DNA of 48,204 nucleotides from Candidatus Gallispira edinburgensis. GTDB taxonomy: Bacteria; Bacillota; Clostridia; Lachnospirales; CAG-274. A program made the translations under genes and the position numbers. The DNA lies in assembly GCA_904395805.1 (NCBI GenBank), contig CAJFNV010000018.1, positions 1 through 48,204 on the forward strand, written 5' to 3'. This document shows positions 35,501-44,823 of the stretch, piece after piece. Below the pieces are notes generated by a model, which had not been told where the DNA came from, searched no databases, and saw only the letters and a list, made by a program, of their open reading frames with translations. The stretch's first letter is position 1. Each line of letters opens with the position of its first letter.

Positions 35501-36916
35501 TGATATTTTTTCGGAAATATGCTCACCGGGATTTACAAAAGTTGAATACCTGTCAACAATTTTACCCTTCTGTACCTTTACGGCACCTATTTCGATTATT
35601 TTATCTGTATTTGTATTCAATCCTGTTGTTTCAAGGTCGAATACAACATATGTATCATCAAGGCTTTGTCCTCTCGGTGACTTTACAACAGCACCTATGT
35701 CATTTACCATATAGCCTTCACAGCCATATAATATCTTTACTCCTGCCTTTTTACCTGCATTCATAGCATCAGGGAAAGCCTGTACAACCCCATGGTCTGT
35801 TATTGCAATAGCCTTGTGTCCCCACTTTGCAGCCCTGTTTATATACTCTGCAGCAGTTGTGATACCATCCATCATACTCATATTGGTATGGAGATGAAGC
35901 TCGACTCTCTTTTCTTCCGCATCATCTGTTTTCATTGGAGGTGCCTCTGCAGAATTTATCATATTTATAATAAGGACCTGCTCATTATTTTCAAACTGAT
36001 CATAGTCCAGATTTCCTCTTACTTTTGCATAGCTGCCATTCTTAAGAAGTCCCTTAAAGCTTTCCTTGTAGTCCTCGGGAGAACAGAAAAGTTTAAGAGG
36101 AACACAGTCAGTACCGTCATAAATATCGGTCTTTACTATATATCCGCCTTTTCTTGTTTCCGTGATTTCAGCCTCAGAGTATATCTGTCCCTGTATGGTC
36201 ACATCGCCGTTTCTGCTGCATGCTTCCTTTATAGTAATAACTTCTTCCGTTATTTCATCTGTTTTAGGATTTCCTCTTGCCACTCTCTTTTTAAACTTTT
36301 TATCCTGAACAATGGGTGTGGCAGGCTTAGGTGCAGACACAGTTTCAAGGCTTATAACATCCATATAAGCCTTTGCTCTTTCTTCTTTTATTTTATTGTA
36401 TTTTTCTTTTTCTTCTTCATTTAAAGGCTTGTCGGCAAACCTGACCTTGTAATCTATTTTAAGCCTTTCCTTTAGAGCCTTTTCTATTATATGGTCAATG
36501 CCCAGTATTTCAAATGTTCTGTATGTATTGTTTTCAACATCAATAACAAGGCTGTTACCTTCTGTATGCCATTTTGCCCTGTTAAAAACAGAAGAGCAGC
36601 ATATACTCTTCTTTTTAACTATTTCAGAAAGCTTGCCCCAGTATTTTTCGATTTTTTCTTCAACGGACAAATTTTCCATAGGATAGCATATTGAAGCATT
36701 TACATCACTAACACCGGGAAATGACTCAATAATATCTTTTTTAAGATCTTCAAGGCAGCTTTCATCAACAAATCTGTCACTTTCCAGAGCCACATCCATT
36801 GTCTTTGTCTGAAACCATACCTTAACATTTGAAACAACGGCATTTTTTAAATTACTCTTTACATTTGCAGAAAGACGTATTCTTCCGAACACATCCTCAA
36901 ACAAAGGATTTTCCAT
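32540..36916 (-). CDS. polC: DNA polymerase III PolC, Gram-positive type
   Basis: A 1458-residue replicative polymerase, full family length. Order: N-terminal domain, OB fold (about 225-315), PHP domain with ELHLHTNMSMMDGI near 335 split by the 3'-5' exonuclease (VVFDLETTGL near 423), then palm with the C-x2-C ... C-x2-C zinc site (CPNCKY, KKCPHC near 920-950) and catalytic PDIDLNFSG near 980. The C-terminus ends in the beta-clamp-like motif QLTLFA. AGGTG precedes the ATG. Last gene of the isoprenoid/lipid string, 15 bases after ispG. Confidence 0.98.
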   Translation of the reverse strand: MENPLFEDVFGRIRLSANVKSNLKNAVVSNVKVWFQTKTMDVALESDRFVDESCLEDLKKDIIESFPGVSDVNASICYPMENLSVEEKIEKYWGKLSEIVKKKSICCSSVFNRAKWHTEGNSLVIDVENNTYRTFEILGIDHIIEKALKERLKIDYKVRFADKPLNEEEKEKYNKIKEERAKAYMDVISLETVSAPKPATPIVQDKKFKKRVARGNPKTDEITEEVITIKEACSRNGDVTIQGQIYSEAEITETRKGGYIVKTDIYDGTDCVPLKLFCSPEDYKESFKGLLKNGSYAKVRGNLDYDQFENNEQVLIINMINSAEAPPMKTDDAEEKRVELHLHTNMSMMDGITTAAEYINRAAKWGHKAIAITDHGVVQAFPDAMNAGKKAGVKILYGCEGYMVNDIGAVVKSPRGQSLDDTYVVFDLETTGLNTNTDKIIEIGAVKVQKGKIVDRYSTFVNPGEHISEKISKLTGIYDDMVENYPGEDAILPEFIEFIGDSVMVAHNAGFDTAFVKRFARENNIVLDNTIVDTVELGKTLMPNLRNYKLDTICDELGVSLENHHRAVDDAGATAECFIKFLDMLKEMGETSIDSLNELGAQNIDKSKIRKRYHIIIFAKNQAGVKSLYKLVSDAHTKYFGTRGGRPHFPKSEIIKYRKDFILGSACEAGDLYEAVYNNMDEEDLKEIVDFYDYLEVQPLGNNQYMIGNTKKNSKTVKDWDDLIDINKRIIELGDKYGKPVVATGDVHFIDPECADFRRIVQIGEGFKLEEVENQAPLYYRTTNEMLDEFKYLSPEKAYEIVVTNTNKIADMIDDDIYAVPNKKCPPVIEGSDEELRRITTEKAKSIYGDPLPKNIEDRLNRELESIIGNGYAVLYIIAQKLVWDSNAHGYIVGSRGSVGSSFAATMAGITEVNPLDPHYVCPNCKYSDFTSEEVRKVAGNSGFDLPDKKCPHCGAEMNKDGQAIPFETFLGFEGDKEPDIDLNFSGEDQTRAHKYCEELFGKGHVFKAGTIATLQDKTVFGYVLKYCEQKGITMKGAKKRWLVQGCVGVKRSTGQHPGGLVVVPDYTEIYEFCPVQHPANKADSGVTTTHFDYHKIDSCLLKLDMLGHDVPTILRMFKDITGFDPLDVPMNDQKTMSLFTSPEALGITSEDINGCPTGSLGLPEFGTNFVIGMLVETQPKSFSGLVKISGLSHGTDVWNGNAQELIANGTCTLNEVIPTRDDIMVYLILHNVPNKDAFTIMEHVRKGKGLTPEEEALMREHDVPDWYIGSCKKIKYMFPKGHAVAYCTNTFRIGYFKINYPHAFYAATFSVKYDDFDYSIMCFGEEKARATYKSIMDMGKEASAKDKATADMLKLVIELYARGLKFAPIDLYESGTTKFKVIEDEKGEKLILPPFCTISGFGVTAAEALVNARDEGRFETIEELQKRTGLGQSNIQMLRDAGVLGNMRETDQLTLFA

Positions 36917-36931
36917 TTAAATTCACCTGAC

Positions 36932-37990
36932 TTAAAGCTTTTCGATTTCCTCCATAAGTGCATCAAGAAGTTCATTTTCAGGAAGCTTTTTTAATATTTC
37001 TCCCTTTTTGAATATAAGTCCGTAGCCATTGCCCCCTGCAATACCGATATCAGCCTCTCTTGCTTCACCGGGACCGTTTACGGCACAGCCCATAACAGCT
37101 ACCTTAATATCCTTATTTATGTTTCTGCACTTTTCTTCCACTCTCTTTGCAAGACCTATAAGGTCGATACATGTTCTTCCGCATGTAGGGCAGGATACAA
37201 ATTCCACGCCGAATTTTCTCAGCCCCATATCCTTTAATATAGCCTTTGCAACCCTTACTTCCTCCAGAGGATCCCCTGTAAGAGATACCCTTATGGTATC
37301 ACCTATACCCATAGCAAGTATAGCACCTATACCCGCAGCTGACTTTATGGTGCCGGACCATTCTGTTCCCGATTCGGTTATTCCCACATGGAGAGGATAA
37401 TCAACTTCTTCTGACAACAGGCTGTATGTTTTAAGAGAAAAAGGAACACTTGATGCCTTTATTGATATAACTATATCTCTGAAATCCAGTTTTTCAAGTA
37501 TTCTCACGTGCCTCATCGCACTTTCAACAAGACCTTCGGGAGTAACTTTCCCGTATTTTTCAAGAATATCCTTTTCAAGTGAGCCTGAATTCACACCAAT
37601 TCTTATAGGTATGTTTTTAGCCTTTGCAGCCTCAACAACAGCCTTTACTCTGTCCTCGCCGCCAATGTTTCCCGGGTTTATTCTCAGCTTGTCAACGCCG
37701 TTTTCAATCGCCTTAAGAGCAAGTCTGTAATCAAAGTGAATGTCCGCAACAAGAGGAATGTGTATCTGTTTTTTAATTTCGGATATGGCCTCTGCCGCAG
37801 CCATATCGGGCACGGCAACTCTTATTATTTCACAGCCCTCATTTTCAAGCGCAAGTATCTGCTTTACAGTCGCCTCCACATCTGAAGTTTTTGTGTTGCA
37901 CATTGACTGTATTGCAACAGGATTGTCGCCTCCTATAAGTACATCACCTATTTTAACAACTCTTGTCTTTTTTCTCTTAATGAAATCCAT
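36932..37990 (-). CDS. ispG: 4-hydroxy-3-methylbut-2-enyl diphosphate synthase
   Basis: A 352-residue iron-sulfur enzyme of the MEP isoprenoid pathway (MEcPP to HMBPP). The cluster ligands are in SCPTCGRTC near residue 262 and [10 protein letters not shown] near 302. The N-terminal TIM barrel starts [27 protein letters not shown] precedes the ATG. Sits between rseP and polC as usual in Firmicutes; dxr of the same pathway is two genes upstream. Confidence 0.97.
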   Translation of the reverse strand: MDFIKRKKTRVVKIGDVLIGGDNPVAIQSMCNTKTSDVEATVKQILALENEGCEIIRVAVPDMAAAEAISEIKKQIHIPLVADIHFDYRLALKAIENGVDKLRINPGNIGGEDRVKAVVEAAKAKNIPIRIGVNSGSLEKDILEKYGKVTPEGLVESAMRHVRILEKLDFRDIVISIKASSVPFSLKTYSLLSEEVDYPLHVGITESGTEWSGTIKSAAGIGAILAMGIGDTIRVSLTGDPLEEVRVAKAILKDMGLRKFGVEFVSCPTCGRTCIDLIGLAKRVEEKCRNINKDIKVAVMGCAVNGPGEAREADIGIAGGNGYGLIFKKGEILKKLPENELLDALMEEIEKL

Positions 37991-38002
37991 TGTTTTTCTC
38001 CT

Positions 38003-39076
38003 TTACAACAGCTTAAGTACATCGTTAAACGCTATATAAATACCCAGTGCCATCAACAGCACAAAACCGATAAAATGAATAAAACCTTCAATATTGGGCG
38101 GCACTCTTCTTCTTGAAATAAGCTCAACAAATGCGACAACTATTCTTCCACCGTCAAGAGCAGGCAGAGGGAATAAGTTTAGTACACCTAAATTGGCACT
38201 TAAAAGCACGGTAAGCTCCAGCATAGAAATTACAACCTGACCCATACCGAATTCAACAGCCTGAGTATACACTTCGCCCACAGCAGAAGTTACTCCTATG
38301 GGTCCGGACAGTTCCGTAACTGCAATTTTTGAAGTAATAAGCCTTACAAAGCTTATTACCGTTATTTTTATAATAGATATAACAGACCAGAAACCTGATA
38401 CAAAATATTCCCACAGTTCTCCCTTTACAAGAGTATTATCCTCATTAAGGTTTAAAACATCAAAATAAGGCGCCTTTATGGCAGTACCAACGCCGTAAAT
38501 ATATCTTCCCTCTTTTTCATAGGAAGTTATAGTCATTTCGATTTTTTCACCGTTTCTCTTTACAACAATATTGTCCGGTGTGGTTCCGCCGTTCCTGTAA
38601 AAGTCGATATCCTGTCTGATGTGAGTGCTGTGACCGTTTACTTCAACTATTTTGTCTCCTACTTCAATTCCTGCCTCCTGTGCAGGTGAATTATCATATA
38701 CATATGTTACCGTATTTGTAGTAATATAGGTACATAATCCAATACCAACCATAATTATAAGAGCAAGTAGAAAGTTCATAAAAGGTCCCGCAAAACAAAT
38801 AAGAATTTTCTGCAGGGGAGTTGCATCATTAAGGGATATAACATCGGTCCTTCCCTCAACTTCATCCTCCATACGGCAGAATCCTCCAAGGGGAAGAATT
38901 CTTATATTGTATTCCGTATCTCCCTTTTTAAAGCCCCAGATTTTGGGACCCATGCCTACAGCAAACTCCGTCACAAGGACCTTGCACTTCTTGGCAACGA
39001 CCATATGCCCTGCCTCGTGTATTACCACTATAACAGTAAAGATCAATAAAGTTATTATAACAGATATTAAAGACAA
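38003..39076 (-). CDS. rseP: Site-2 membrane metalloprotease RseP/RasP
   Basis: A 357-residue intramembrane zinc protease. Active-site HEAGH is at residues 20-24 in the first TM helix, a PDZ domain (NSPAQEAGIEVGDKIVEVNG) follows near 128, and the LDG motif PLPALDGGR lies near 305. The start is TTG, directly after the dxr stop, with AGAGGTG 6 bases upstream. Likely cleaves anti-sigma factors or signal-peptide remnants. Confidence 0.95.
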   Translation of the reverse strand: MSLISVIITLLIFTVIVVIHEAGHMVVAKKCKVLVTEFAVGMGPKIWGFKKGDTEYNIRILPLGGFCRMEDEVEGRTDVISLNDATPLQKILICFAGPFMNFLLALIIMVGIGLCTYITTNTVTYVYDNSPAQEAGIEVGDKIVEVNGHSTHIRQDIDFYRNGGTTPDNIVVKRNGEKIEMTITSYEKEGRYIYGVGTAIKAPYFDVLNLNEDNTLVKGELWEYFVSGFWSVISIIKITVISFVRLITSKIAVTELSGPIGVTSAVGEVYTQAVEFGMGQVVISMLELTVLLSANLGVLNLFPLPALDGGRIVVAFVELISRRRVPPNIEGFIHFIGFVLLMALGIYIAFNDVLKLL

Positions 39077-40222
39077 CTACTTCACCTCTAAAGATTTTGT
39101 AAATTCTCTTGCCCACTTGTCAGCTTCAAGGACGTCGTCAAGAGTATAGTTATACTTAACATTATATGCATTCATTGCCGTTTCTATTAATTTCGGAATA
39201 TCGGTAAATGAAATTTCTCTGTCTATAAACCTTGCCACGGCAATTTCATTTGCACCGTTTAAAACAGCAGGCATAGTTCCCCCTGTTTTAATTGCCCTGT
39301 AAGCAAGTCCCAGACATGGGAACTTATCGGTCTTCGGCTTTTCAAAAGTCAGATCACTGTGTTCAAAAAAGTTTATTTTAGGGAATGAATTATGCACCCT
39401 TTTAGGATAAGTAAGAGCGTACTGTATAGGCACCTTCATATTGGGAAGACCCAATTGTGCAATTACAGCTCCGTCCTCATATCCTACCATTGAATGTATA
39501 ATACTCTGAGGGTGAACAAGTACTTCGATCTGTTCAAGGTCCACATCAAAAAGCCACTTCGCCTCAATTACTTCAAGTCCCTTATTCATAAGTGTAGCAG
39601 AATCTATGGTAATTTTCTTACCCATATTCCAGTTGGGGTGCTTTAAGGCATCATCAACTGTGACCTTTGACACATCATCCCATGTTCTAAAAGGACCTCC
39701 CGAAGCCGTAAGATATATCTTGTCTATTTTATTGCCCTCGTTTCCCTGAAGTGACTGAAAAATTGCAGAATGCTCGCTGTCAACAGGATACATTTTAACA
39801 TTGTTTTCCTTTAAAAGCTTCATAACAAGCTCACCTGATGTTACAAGTGTTTCCTTGTTTGCAAGGGCAATGTTCTTTTTAGCTTTTATAGCCTCCACAG
39901 TAGGCACAAGACCAATATTTCCCACAACGGAATTTACAACAGTGTCTGCTCCATCAATTGTTGCAGCCTCTGTAAGACCTTCCATTCCCGTTGTCACTTT
40001 TATATCAGTATCGGCAATTCTCTTTTTAAGCTCCTCTGCCTTTTCATTGTTCATTACACACACAAGCTCGGGCTTAAATTCCCTTATCTGCTTTTCAAAG
40101 AGATCTATTCTTGTATTGGTAGTCATAGCCCTGACATTTATACCTCCGATATCCCTTATCACATCAAGGGTCTGGGTACCTATTGAACCTGTAGAGCCTA
40201 GTATTGAAATATTTTCCGTCAA
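39077..40222 (-). CDS. dxr: 1-deoxy-D-xylulose 5-phosphate reductoisomerase
   Basis: A 381-residue NADPH enzyme, the committed step of the MEP pathway. The nucleotide motif ISILGSTGSIGTQTLDV is at the N-terminus; metal and substrate residues are in VDSEHSAIFQ and TASGGPFR near 150-190. I set the start at TTG 40222 because AGAGGTG is 6 bases upstream and the N-terminus then fits the family; the frame opens at GTG 40231. Abuts rseP. Confidence 0.95.
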   Translation of the reverse strand: MTENISILGSTGSIGTQTLDVIRDIGGINVRAMTTNTRIDLFEKQIREFKPELVCVMNNEKAEELKKRIADTDIKVTTGMEGLTEAATIDGADTVVNSVVGNIGLVPTVEAIKAKKNIALANKETLVTSGELVMKLLKENNVKMYPVDSEHSAIFQSLQGNEGNKIDKIYLTASGGPFRTWDDVSKVTVDDALKHPNWNMGKKITIDSATLMNKGLEVIEAKWLFDVDLEQIEVLVHPQSIIHSMVGYEDGAVIAQLGLPNMKVPIQYALTYPKRVHNSFPKINFFEHSDLTFEKPKTDKFPCLGLAYRAIKTGGTMPAVLNGANEIAVARFIDREISFTDIPKLIETAMNAYNVKYNYTLDDVLEADKWAREFTKSLEVK

Positions 40223-40234
40223 TTTAAACACCTC

Positions 40235-41032
40235 TTACGCCAGTATTAACATATAAACATATACCAGAGGCAGAGTAAAAAGAACAGAATCAAATCTGTC
40301 AAGTACACCGCCGTGTCCCGGCATAAACTTTCCGAAATCCTTTATACCTACATATCTTTTTATACTTGATGCTGCCAGATCTCCTATCTGAGCCAGCACA
40401 GAGCCAATAGCTCCCATTACCGCAAAATATATGATAAATTCGGAAGTCAGTGAAAACAGTCTGCTGCATACACCACCGTAAATTCCTGATATGATCATAG
40501 AAAATACAATACCGCCTATGGCACCCTCAACTGATTTTTTAGGGCTTAACTCGGGAGCAAGTTTATGCTTTCCGAATTTTGAACCGATAAAATAAGCACC
40601 TGTATCACTTCCGAAAGCAAATATAAAGGGAAGCCATGCCAGCATAAGTGAAAAATCCCTTATATAACATATAAGGCTAAGCATAAGCCCTACATAAAAG
40701 AAACCGAAAACCGTTACTGCTCCGTCAATTACATTTGTTGTTTTATTCAGCACAACCATCATAAACAATATAAGCATTATAAAAAGACATGCAATAATTC
40801 TCATATCAGAAAGAGGAATACTTTCCGCAAGAAGACTATTGATGTAAACACACTCAAGAAGAAAGCCTGCAAAATGCACAAGCTTAATCCTTCCGGAAAC
40901 AGCTTTGTAAAGTTCATACATACCAATAAGAGAGATCACAAGAACAGCCAGATATAAAGGCAGTCCTCCGTATGCAACCAAAAATATTAAAAGCGGTATC
41001 CCTATCAATGATGATATAATTCTTACTGCCAT
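40235..41032 (-). CDS. cdsA: Phosphatidate cytidylyltransferase
   Basis: A 265-residue membrane enzyme making CDP-diacylglycerol for phospholipid synthesis. About eight TM segments; the CDS signature runs from SIKRYVGIKDFGKFMPGHGG to VLDRFDS near 220-250, and SPKKSVEGAIGG precedes it. Its ATG overlaps the uppS stop as TAATG. A proton-motif-rich C-terminus ends at the last TM helix. Confidence 0.95.
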   Translation of the reverse strand: MAVRIISSLIGIPLLIFLVAYGGLPLYLAVLVISLIGMYELYKAVSGRIKLVHFAGFLLECVYINSLLAESIPLSDMRIIACLFIMLILFMMVVLNKTTNVIDGAVTVFGFFYVGLMLSLICYIRDFSLMLAWLPFIFAFGSDTGAYFIGSKFGKHKLAPELSPKKSVEGAIGGIVFSMIISGIYGGVCSRLFSLTSEFIIYFAVMGAIGSVLAQIGDLAASSIKRYVGIKDFGKFMPGHGGVLDRFDSVLFTLPLVYVYMLILA

Positions 41033-41754
41033 TATTTCATCGCCTCATTTCTGCCGCCGAATCTTCTGTCCCTGCCCTGATAGCTGCTTATAGCCTCCTT
41101 AAGGTCATCAATAGTAAAATCCGGCCATAATTTATCTGTAATGTAATATTCTGAATAAGCACTCTGCCACATAAGGAAATTACTTGTCCTCAGTTCACCG
41201 CTTGTTCTTATAATAAGCTCAGGATCGGGAGTTCCCCCGCTGTCAAGATGGTCTGATATAAGCTCCTCTGTAATATCTTCGGGAGCAAGCTTACCCTCTT
41301 TTACCTCCTGTGCTATTTTCTGCACAGCTCTTTTTATTTCATCTCTTCCGCCGTAATTCATAGCTATTGTAAGATGAATTCCTGTCTTATCCTTTGATGC
41401 CTCCTTAAGCTTTGCAATATCCTCTTGCAAATCAGGTGCAAGCTTAGAAAGGTCGCCTATTGAATCAACTCTGAAATCACTGTTTGCATAATCTCTGAAA
41501 TACTTGTTTATATATTCTCTCAATATTCCCATTATACCCTTGACTTCATCCTCGGCTCTTGACCAGTTTTCTGTAGAAAAAGCATATACGGTTATATGCT
41601 CAATGCCCATTCCTCTTGCATCGTTTAAGAGCTTGTCAAGAGTTTTTGCACCCTGTCTGTGTCCCAGAACTCTTGGCAGCATTTTCTTTTTAGCCCATCT
41701 TCCGTTTCCGTCCATTATTATACCAATGTGCTTAGGTACTTCTTTTGTAGCCAT
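41032..41754 (-). CDS. uppS: Undecaprenyl diphosphate synthase
   Basis: A 240-residue cis-prenyltransferase that makes the C55 carrier for peptidoglycan. The catalytic Asp lies in IIMDGNGRWAKKK near residue 14; YAFSTENWSR and the C-terminal RTSGELRTSNFL and WPDFTIDDL blocks are intact. I use ATG 41754 (AGAGGTG upstream); the longer frame to 41772 has none. Couples to cdsA by a one-base overlap. Confidence 0.97.
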   Translation of the reverse strand: MATKEVPKHIGIIMDGNGRWAKKKMLPRVLGHRQGAKTLDKLLNDARGMGIEHITVYAFSTENWSRAEDEVKGIMGILREYINKYFRDYANSDFRVDSIGDLSKLAPDLQEDIAKLKEASKDKTGIHLTIAMNYGGRDEIKRAVQKIAQEVKEGKLAPEDITEELISDHLDSGGTPDPELIIRTSGELRTSNFLMWQSAYSEYYITDKLWPDFTIDDLKEAISSYQGRDRRFGGRNEAMK

Positions 41755-41781
41755 AGTACACCTCTTTCCCATATATAAATA

Positions 41782-41817
41782 AGGCTGTCACAAATGCAAT
41801 AAACACTCAGACAGCCT
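41782..41817 (-). terminator. Possible terminator between frr and uppS
   Basis: Stem AGGCTGTC / GACAGCCT (8 bp) with a 20-base loop and a short T-rich stretch on the minus strand. The wide loop makes it weak; attenuation is more likely than full termination. Confidence 0.5.
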
Positions 41818-41911
41818 GATTTTAAATTAAAATGGTTCAATAATTCCTGATGTCATTTATTAATTAAACCCTTTCACCAAACTACACCAATTTACAATGA
41901 ACCGATTAAGA

Positions 41912-42466
41912 TTAAATTGACATAACCTCTTTACTCTTAGCTTCAACAGCCTTATCAACAGTTTCGATATTCTTATCGGTTATTTTCTGTATTTCCTTTT
42001 CAAGGTCTTTCTTTTCATCTTCAGTAATATCGCCGTTTTTCTCAAGTTTCTTAGCTGTATCCATAGCATCTCTTCTTATGTTTCTTATGGCAACCTTACA
42101 ATCCTCACCAAGCTTTTTAACGTCCTTTGTAAGAGCCTTTCTTCTTTCCTCATCAAGCTCAGGGAAAACAAGTCTTATGACCTTTCCGTCACTGTTAGGA
42201 TTGATTCCGATATCAGCAGCATTAATACCTCTTTCAATAGCCTTTATAGTGCTTGCATCAAAAGGCTGAACACATATTACTCTTGCCTCAGGTACTGAAA
42301 TATTAGCAACCTGATTAAGAGGCATTTCCATACCGTAAGCCTCAACCATAACCTTGTCAAGTACATGAGTATTAGCTCTTCCCGCTCTTATACCCAAAAG
42401 CTCATTTTTTAAATTGTTTACGGACTTCTCCATCTTTTCTTCAAAAACTTTAGTATGCTCAGACAT
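41912..42466 (-). CDS. frr: Ribosome recycling factor
   Basis: A 184-residue factor that splits post-termination ribosomes with EF-G. GIRAGRANTHVLDKVMVEAYG and the NIRRDAMDTAKKLEK helix are the conserved blocks. I start at ATG 42466 behind GGAGG; the frame to 42514 overlaps pyrH and has no ribosome site. 34 bases after pyrH. Confidence 0.97.
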   Translation of the reverse strand: MSEHTKVFEEKMEKSVNNLKNELLGIRAGRANTHVLDKVMVEAYGMEMPLNQVANISVPEARVICVQPFDASTIKAIERGINAADIGINPNSDGKVIRLVFPELDEERRKALTKDVKKLGEDCKVAIRNIRRDAMDTAKKLEKNGDITEDEKKDLEKEIQKITDKNIETVDKAVEAKSKEVMSI

Positions 42467-42500
42467 AATATACCTCCGAATTTTATTTATATTTTTAATT

Positions 42501-43205
42501 TTACACCGTAACAACAGTGCCTATTTTTTCTCCCTTTGCAGCTTTTACAATTCCGCCCTCTTCTGCAAGACCGAATATTACAACAGGAATCTTATTTTCA
42601 TAGCAAAGGTTAGCAGCCGCAATATCTATAACCTTTAAATTCTTTTCCACTATATCCTTACAAGGTATTTCATCAAATTTCTTTGCATCGGGATTAGTGG
42701 CAGGGTCACTGTCATATACGCCGTCAATAGCCTTTGCAAATAAAATTGCATCAGCTTCAAGTTCACATGCCCTTAAGGCAGTAACTGTATCAGTTGAGAA
42801 GAAAGGATGACCGATACCTGCGGCAAAAATTATAACCTTTCCCTCTTCAAGATACTTATTTGCCAGATCTTTAGAAAACTCTTCTGTCACAGTTCCTATT
42901 TTGATAGGTGTCATAACTACTGCTTCAACACCCTTCTGTCTGAAACAGTCAGCAACATAAATAGCATTCATAACTGTAGCAAGCATACCTATCTGATCAG
43001 CCTTTACTCTGTCCATATCAGGATTTGCACTTCTGCCTCTCCAGAAGTTGCCGCCGCCTACAACAAGAGTTGTCTTTGTTCCCATTTCAATGATCTTTTT
43101 GATCTGATCGATAATTGAAAAAATTGTGTTATTGTCAAAGCTTTTGCCTGTATCTCCCCCGAGAGCTTCACCGCTTAGCTTTAGTACTACTTTGTTATAC
43201 ATCAT
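42501..43205 (-). CDS. pyrH: UMP kinase
   Basis: A 234-residue hexameric nucleotide kinase phosphorylating UMP. KLSGEALGG at residues 8-16 and VVGGGNFWRGR near 55 are the phosphate- and UMP-binding blocks. AAGGAG sits 5-6 bases before ATG 43205; the next codon is also ATG. rpsB and tsf, the usual upstream partners, are absent: a terminator and the flavodiiron gene lie upstream, so pyrH probably begins this operon. Confidence 0.97.
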   Translation of the reverse strand: MMYNKVVLKLSGEALGGDTGKSFDNNTIFSIIDQIKKIIEMGTKTTLVVGGGNFWRGRSANPDMDRVKADQIGMLATVMNAIYVADCFRQKGVEAVVMTPIKIGTVTEEFSKDLANKYLEEGKVIIFAAGIGHPFFSTDTVTALRACELEADAILFAKAIDGVYDSDPATNPDAKKFDEIPCKDIVEKNLKVIDIAAANLCYENKIPVVIFGLAEEGGIVKAAKGEKIGTVVTV

Positions 43206-43340
43206 CCCGCACTCCTTCCATTTCAACAAAATAATTGTAACATATATTTGACCTTTTGGCTATACTATTTTATCAAATTTTGAAAATTTTTTTACACTTT
43301 CAAATTTCGGCAAAGTCATATTGTAATCTCGAAATATAGT

Positions 43341-43372
43341 AAAAAACGGCACAGATTTTACACTGTGCCGTT
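43341..43372 (-). terminator. Terminator of the flavodiiron gene
   Basis: A perfect 10-bp stem AACGGCACAG / CTGTGCCGTT (43345-43354 with 43363-43372) with six T residues on the minus strand. Confidence 0.9.
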
Positions 43373-43388
43373 AATAATATTTTAACTC

Positions 43389-44591
43389 TTAGTTATTTAA
43401 ACTGCTTATTATCATTTCAGCAAATTCATTAATTTCTTCATACTGACTTTCATCCATAGCAGATTTCACCGAAAATATCTTTTCAATAACTCGCATATTT
43501 TTCATTTCGTTTATTTTATTTACAATGAATTTTCCTGCTGTCACAGCCCATGTACCGTTATCCATTACTGCTATATCTCTGTTCTGAAGATTTAAAGCCT
43601 TTATATCGGCAATGAAATTTTCCATTATAGGATATACACCTCCATTATATGTAGGTGAAGCAAGAACAATATTGCTGTATTTAAAGCTCTCAGAAACAAG
43701 CTGTGATACATGAGTGTTTGAAACATCATATACCCTTATATTCTTAATACCTTTCTCTGCAAGAATATTAGCGAGCACATTAGCCATATTTTCAGTATTT
43801 CCGTACATAGAAGCATAAGCAATTACAACGCCCTTTTCTTCAGGTTCATATTTGCTCCATTTATCGTACTTTTCAATAATATATCCTAAATTTTCTCTCC
43901 ATATAGGACCGTGAAGAGGACATATCATCTTTATATCAAGATTTGCTGCCTTTTTAAGTACAGTCTGGACCTGAGCTCCGTATTTTCCTACTATATTTGT
44001 GTAGTATCTTCTTGCATCGTCAAGCCAGTCTCTGTCAAAATCCACTTCATCGGCAAATATTGTACCGTCAAGAGCTCCAAATGTACCAAAGGCATCTGCA
44101 GAGAAAAGAGTACCTGTTACATCATCAAATGTAACCATTGTCTCAGGCCAGTGCACCATTGGTGCCATTACAAAGTTAAGATTATGTCTTCCTGTATTGA
44201 AAGTATCGCCTTCCTTAACAACAACAGGATCATATTTCATATCTCCGAAGAACTGATCAATCATCTGAAAAGTCTTTGCATTGCCTATAACTTTAACATC
44301 AGGATATCTTAAAATAATATCACCTATTACCGCACAATGGTCAGGCTCCATATGATTAACCACAATATAATCAAGTTTTCTGCCCTTAAGAACATGAGTT
44401 ATATTTTCAATAAACTGTCTGCTTATTGAATGATCAACAGTATCCAGAAGCACAGTCTTTTCATCCATGATCAAATATGAATTATATGACACACCTCTCG
44501 GAACAGGAAAAATATTTTCAAATAAGCTGATTCTTCTGTCGCTTCCGCCAACCCAATATATATCATCCGAAACTCTTCTTACACAATACAT
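43389..44591 (-). CDS. fprA: Flavodiiron protein (FprA-type O2/NO reductase)
   Basis: A 400-residue soluble protein. The metallo-beta-lactamase domain holds the diiron ligands in NHMEPDHC (His80, Glu82, Asp84, His85) and further His/Asp downstream (MVHWPE, SADAFG, CPLHGP). The C-terminal flavodoxin domain binds FMN at ASMYGNTENMA near 262. It reduces O2 to water, or NO to N2O, to protect an anaerobe. It is monocistronic, with its own promoter and terminator. AAAGGAAG precedes the ATG. Confidence 0.95.
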   Translation of the reverse strand: MYCVRRVSDDIYWVGGSDRRISLFENIFPVPRGVSYNSYLIMDEKTVLLDTVDHSISRQFIENITHVLKGRKLDYIVVNHMEPDHCAVIGDIILRYPDVKVIGNAKTFQMIDQFFGDMKYDPVVVKEGDTFNTGRHNLNFVMAPMVHWPETMVTFDDVTGTLFSADAFGTFGALDGTIFADEVDFDRDWLDDARRYYTNIVGKYGAQVQTVLKKAANLDIKMICPLHGPIWRENLGYIIEKYDKWSKYEPEEKGVVIAYASMYGNTENMANVLANILAEKGIKNIRVYDVSNTHVSQLVSESFKYSNIVLASPTYNGGVYPIMENFIADIKALNLQNRDIAVMDNGTWAVTAGKFIVNKINEMKNMRVIEKIFSVKSAMDESQYEEINEFAEMIISSLNN

Positions 44592-44638
44592 CTCTATTCT
44601 TCCTTTCTTTTGTGATAATAATTATCCCTCAGTCCCTT

Positions 44639-44667
44639 ATTTTACTATTACAAATCTTCTTTGTCAA
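44639..44667 (-). promoter_or_regulatory. Promoter of the flavodiiron gene
   Basis: On the minus strand, -35 TTGACA (44662-44667), 17-base spacer, -10 TAAAAT (44639-44644), about 50 bases before the ATG. Confidence 0.85.
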
Positions 44668-44732
44668 TATGTTGTTAAAAAATATACAAAAATTTTAAAT
44701 TCCAGTTTAACGCACTGACACTTGCAGGTAAC

Positions 44733-44795
44733 TAAAAGCCTCCCTTGCCTAAAGGGAGGTGGCTGTGCCATAGGTACAGACGGAGGGATTCCCTT
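44733..44795. repeat. Interspersed palindromic repeat R2
   Basis: Hairpin CCTCCCTT / AAGGGAGG (44738-44745 with 44751-44758), then a second stem CTGT...ACAG and GGAGGGATTC. Same family as R1 and R3 but without the GGGGCGAGC part. It sits between cbiB and the flavodiiron gene promoter. Confidence 0.7.
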
Positions 44796-44823
44796 AACTT
44801 CCTGTTTATCCCTCAAATTTTTC

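Noticed and set aside
35792..36424. 210-residue plus-strand frame inside polC
   Set aside because: Antisense shadow of a well-supported gene, with low-complexity hydrophobic composition.
44733..44795. R2 as the terminator of cbiB or another gene
   Set aside because: It lies upstream of cbiB on its strand, between two minus-strand genes, and matches the repeat family; a termination role is possible but not shown.
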